From contig CP093830.1 in NCBI GenBank assembly GCA_033063855.1, positions 8,494,854 to 8,558,853 on the forward strand: 64,000 bases of DNA, given 5' to 3'. The notes beneath the pieces are model-generated. The model was not told the origin of the DNA and ran no database searches. It was given only the letters and a program-made list of their open reading frames with translations. This DNA comes from Smittia aterrima. Taxonomy: Eukaryota > Arthropoda > Insecta > Diptera > Chironomidae. Of the stretch, positions 61,301 to 64,000 are shown piece by piece (position 1 is the stretch's first letter; every line of letters starts with the position of its first letter). The translations under genes were made by a program, and so were the position numbers.

Positions 61301-64000
61301 TAAATCAGCCACAGAAAGGTCCATCGGCAGAAAAAAAGGCCTTCGACTCCATCAACCAAACATTCTTAATTCTAATCCGAAAAAACAACCCGAAGAAGAT
61401 GGAAGCAAAGCAACTTTTCACTATCCAGCCCCGTCTGGCGTTGTCAAACGAACAAATCATCCATTTGCTTGCTCTCGCCTTACCATTGCTCGCTCACCCA
61501 TCATCTGGGGATAAAGAAATGAAATAGAATGGAAATCCACCATCGTCATCAGCAGGCGAACATTTCGAATTCAATTTTTAAATTAAATATCGTACGTTTT
61601 ATGCATACAAAGATGGAAACGAGCGAGAGGAAAAGGAAAAATTTATTCCGCCAACATTCATCCAACAGAGCTTTGCACATTTTCGCCGAAGCTCGAATAT
61701 TTAATTATAAATCGCATTTCGCTTTTCTTTCAATTCCTCCTTTTTTATTTCCCTCCTCAACTCCCGCTTCGAACTGTGAATAAAAGTTTTTTTTCTTCTT
61801 CGCTCTCGTTGAAACAAATGGAGCTTTTTTGCAGTTCCCGCTCCATCCCAAGCACACATTTCCATGTCATGTTATATTTCGATCGCTATGTACTTGAATA
61901 GATTAAAAAAGCTATTCATATTCGAGCGCTACGAAGAGAAATTGTGTGATATGTGGATGTTGGGTGGTGAATCATTCACTCTTCTCCTCACACTCATTCC
62001 TTTTCATTCAACCGATCTAAAGCTCCACAACCAATTTATTTCCTCTGCTTGTTCCTCGAATTCAAAGCTTCTCCTTGTGCTTATGTATCTCAAAAATATC
62101 GCCTTTCATTTCAACTTCTCTCTACTACTACGCTCGGTGTGATCCATATATTGAACGTAAAGCGCCCCCATGAGAGATGAGGATAAAAGGAAAGAAAAAA
62201 AAAAGACTCATAATCTGAAAAGGCTCGAGGAGACTGAAAGCAAAATCATCCCCATCCCCCTCACGTCGCTCTTCTCAACATTTCGATATAAATTTTTCCA
62301 TTTTTTACGCTTCTTCGTTTTGCCATTCAGCTTGCTTTCTACTGATTTTTCTCGCCATCTCCAGAGGAGCACAGAGTTCAGACGAAAGCATCGAGCATAT
62401 AGGAAAAAAATCCATATACACATATTTGTTGTTGTAATGATTGAAAGGCGTGGCAAATGGCAATTTTTTCCGAATTTCTCAATTCCCTTTTTATTATTTC
62501 CAAAGCGCCCTTTTTTCTTTTGAGCTTTTTCCTCGGCTGCTTTCATTCTTTTTTGTCGTGGATGGAAGATTGAGTACACGAAAAAGCGAAGAAGAATGAA
62601 TTGTCGGGTCGCTTTGAGGGCTTAGCACTAAGCTAAGCGGGGAGAACATAAAAAAATCGAAATCTCCAATACATTGCGGATGAGATTCCGACGCTGCCTC
62701 TTCACATCTTAGATTTGCTCTTCGTGTCATTGTCAACTGAATTTGTTGTGGAAAAATGTATCAATGCTGAAGAAAAATTGTCGAGAAGCAAAAAAATTGA
62801 GAAAATTGGCTCACAAACTCATTCAAAGGTTTGCGCAAGTGTTGGCAACAAACACAACTTTGCACAACGAACACAAACAAATTTTCACCCTCACACAGTC
62901 GAAGGATGCAGTTTAGACCATTTCAGGGAAAATTCTCTTTCGCTTTTCACCCTCATCGTCACTCTCTTCTCGCTGACTTCACAAACACCGTAAAAGTTGC
63001 ATTTCATTTGTCTCGGATCGTGGCGCAGGAAGGATCTCGCTCGCTCGGTTGATGTGGGATGGAACAAAAGAAAATAGAGATATAGTCGATGGAGAAAAAG
63101 AAAAACGACCGGAAAATACTCCAAAGGAATTCTCGTTCCGCATGACGAAGATGACAATTTGAAGTGACATTGAAGCCTCACCGAGAAACATGCAGAGCGC
63201 ACATTTAAGTGTTGTGCTGAGAATTAACTTTAAGAATATTGATTTTTCTTGCCAGCATTCCAAGTTTGTTCTCTCCAAGTAGACGACATATACAAAAATA
63301 GAAGCAGATGCTTCCTGACAAGAAGGAGGGTTGATAACAACAACCTACTTCCCATCATCATCATCTCAACTGTCCTTGAACCGAGTTAATTTTCATCATC
63401 AAAACGAGAAACGGCTTTAAAGAAAACGACGACGATGGTCTGCTTTCAATGCTTTCTCTCTCTCTTGAAAATATGATAAACAGACAGAGCCAACAACGAT
63501 AGAGCAAGAGAAGAAGACGAAGAAAAGGCTTTAATTAGTTGTAATTAAATTTTACTCTTTCGCTTTTTAAGCCGGCACAGCTGCTTTGCGAAAGGAAAAT
63601 CGATAAATTTAAGACGAGCCAAGAGGATTTTGATGTTTTCAAAGAGAAAAAAAGTTTATGGCAGGACTTTAATTACATTCTCTCAGTCAGCTTTAAATTT
63701 GGTCTGACTCTTTCTGAGTGTTGAGGTCAGAAGCCTTGACTTGTCGTTAAGCTTCTCAATTAACAAAATAATCTCTGAAAATTCTGTTTAATTGATTCGG
63801 TAAATGACGAAGAATCTATCTTCCTTCACCTCTCCCAGGAAACTGAGCTGCAAATGTTTCAGTCAATAAAACCCTCGTTAAGCGTAGGAAAAACTTGAAT
63901 GGAAAATTAGCACCGGTTGAAAGTTTGACAATCAGAAAAATCGTCAACCGGGGAGGAGTGCTCACGGGTAGAAAGTGAAATGTTTCGAATGATTTTTCGG
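58385..64000. other. Gene-poor region, no supportable gene
   Basis: Short frames only. A perfect 12-bp hairpin lies at 61018-61052. A frame at 59982-60167 (-) starts with ATG (MADYWSKHNARREISQ), but it continues into a low-complexity lysine-rich tail and has no other support. No gene end or RNA gene was recognised up to the window edge. Confidence 0.5.
61018..61052. repeat. Perfect 12-bp stem-loop
   Basis: Arms GAATTTCCCCTC (61018-61029) and GAGGGGAAATTC (61041-61052) are exact reverse complements with an 11-nt loop, unusual G/C content for this region. Confidence 0.65.

Noticed and set aside
1..64000. tRNA, rRNA, spliceosomal RNA and CRISPR arrays
   Set aside because: Scanned by eye for B-box sequences, snRNA cores and regularly spaced repeats; nothing convincing was found.

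Overview
The window looks like nuclear DNA of an insect, probably a fly-type (dipteran) species and perhaps a nematoceran midge. The genus cannot be fixed from the sequence. Evidence: AT-rich DNA, GT-AG introns of about 51-66 nt, TATA boxes 32-34 nt upstream of arthropod-type TCAGTT initiators, a secreted cuticle protein of the Rebers-Riddiford type, and atlastin-family GTPases with insect-like motifs. No tRNA, rRNA, CRISPR array or bacterial-style operon was seen.

Layout. 1-525: a probable last exon of a + strand gene that starts outside the window. 525-8450: no supportable gene. 8.5-8.96 kb: a small secreted/membrane protein gene (- strand) with initiator and downstream promoter elements. 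12.2-12.9 kb: a three-exon gene for a small secreted protein that resembles a degenerate cuticle domain (+). 19.0-19.55 kb: a three-exon cuticle protein gene (-). 24.86-25.05 kb: a short intronless ORF for a 61-residue charged protein (+). 25.5-31.85 kb: the main feature, a cluster of three dynamin-superfamily (atlastin/GBP-like) GTPase genes, A and B in tandem on + and C convergent on -. 34.3-35.2 kb: a 905-bp non-autonomous DNA transposon with perfect 25-bp terminal inverted repeats and a TA target duplication, followed by a long hairpin at 35.6 kb. The remainder to 64 kb is a gene-poor stretch with simple repeats, small palindromes and one doubtful cysteine-containing ORF at 58 kb.

The GTPase cluster is the most interesting part. 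All three proteins keep the atlastin GTPase signature (P-loop GxxRxGKS, switch threonine, DTQG, RD) and all lack the paired membrane helices of true atlastins, having a long charged coiled-coil tail instead. A and B begin with clear signal peptides, and no alternative start lies before the P-loop, so their GTPase domains are predicted to enter the secretory pathway. C has no signal peptide and ends in a polybasic stretch plus a CaaX box (CSMM), like prenylated vertebrate guanylate-binding proteins. The cluster therefore appears to have produced lumenal/secreted and cytosolic-face versions of one GTPase. Their function is unknown; a defence or membrane-remodelling role is inference only.

Gene models were assembled by hand from splice signals and reading frames. 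No database search or transcript evidence was available.
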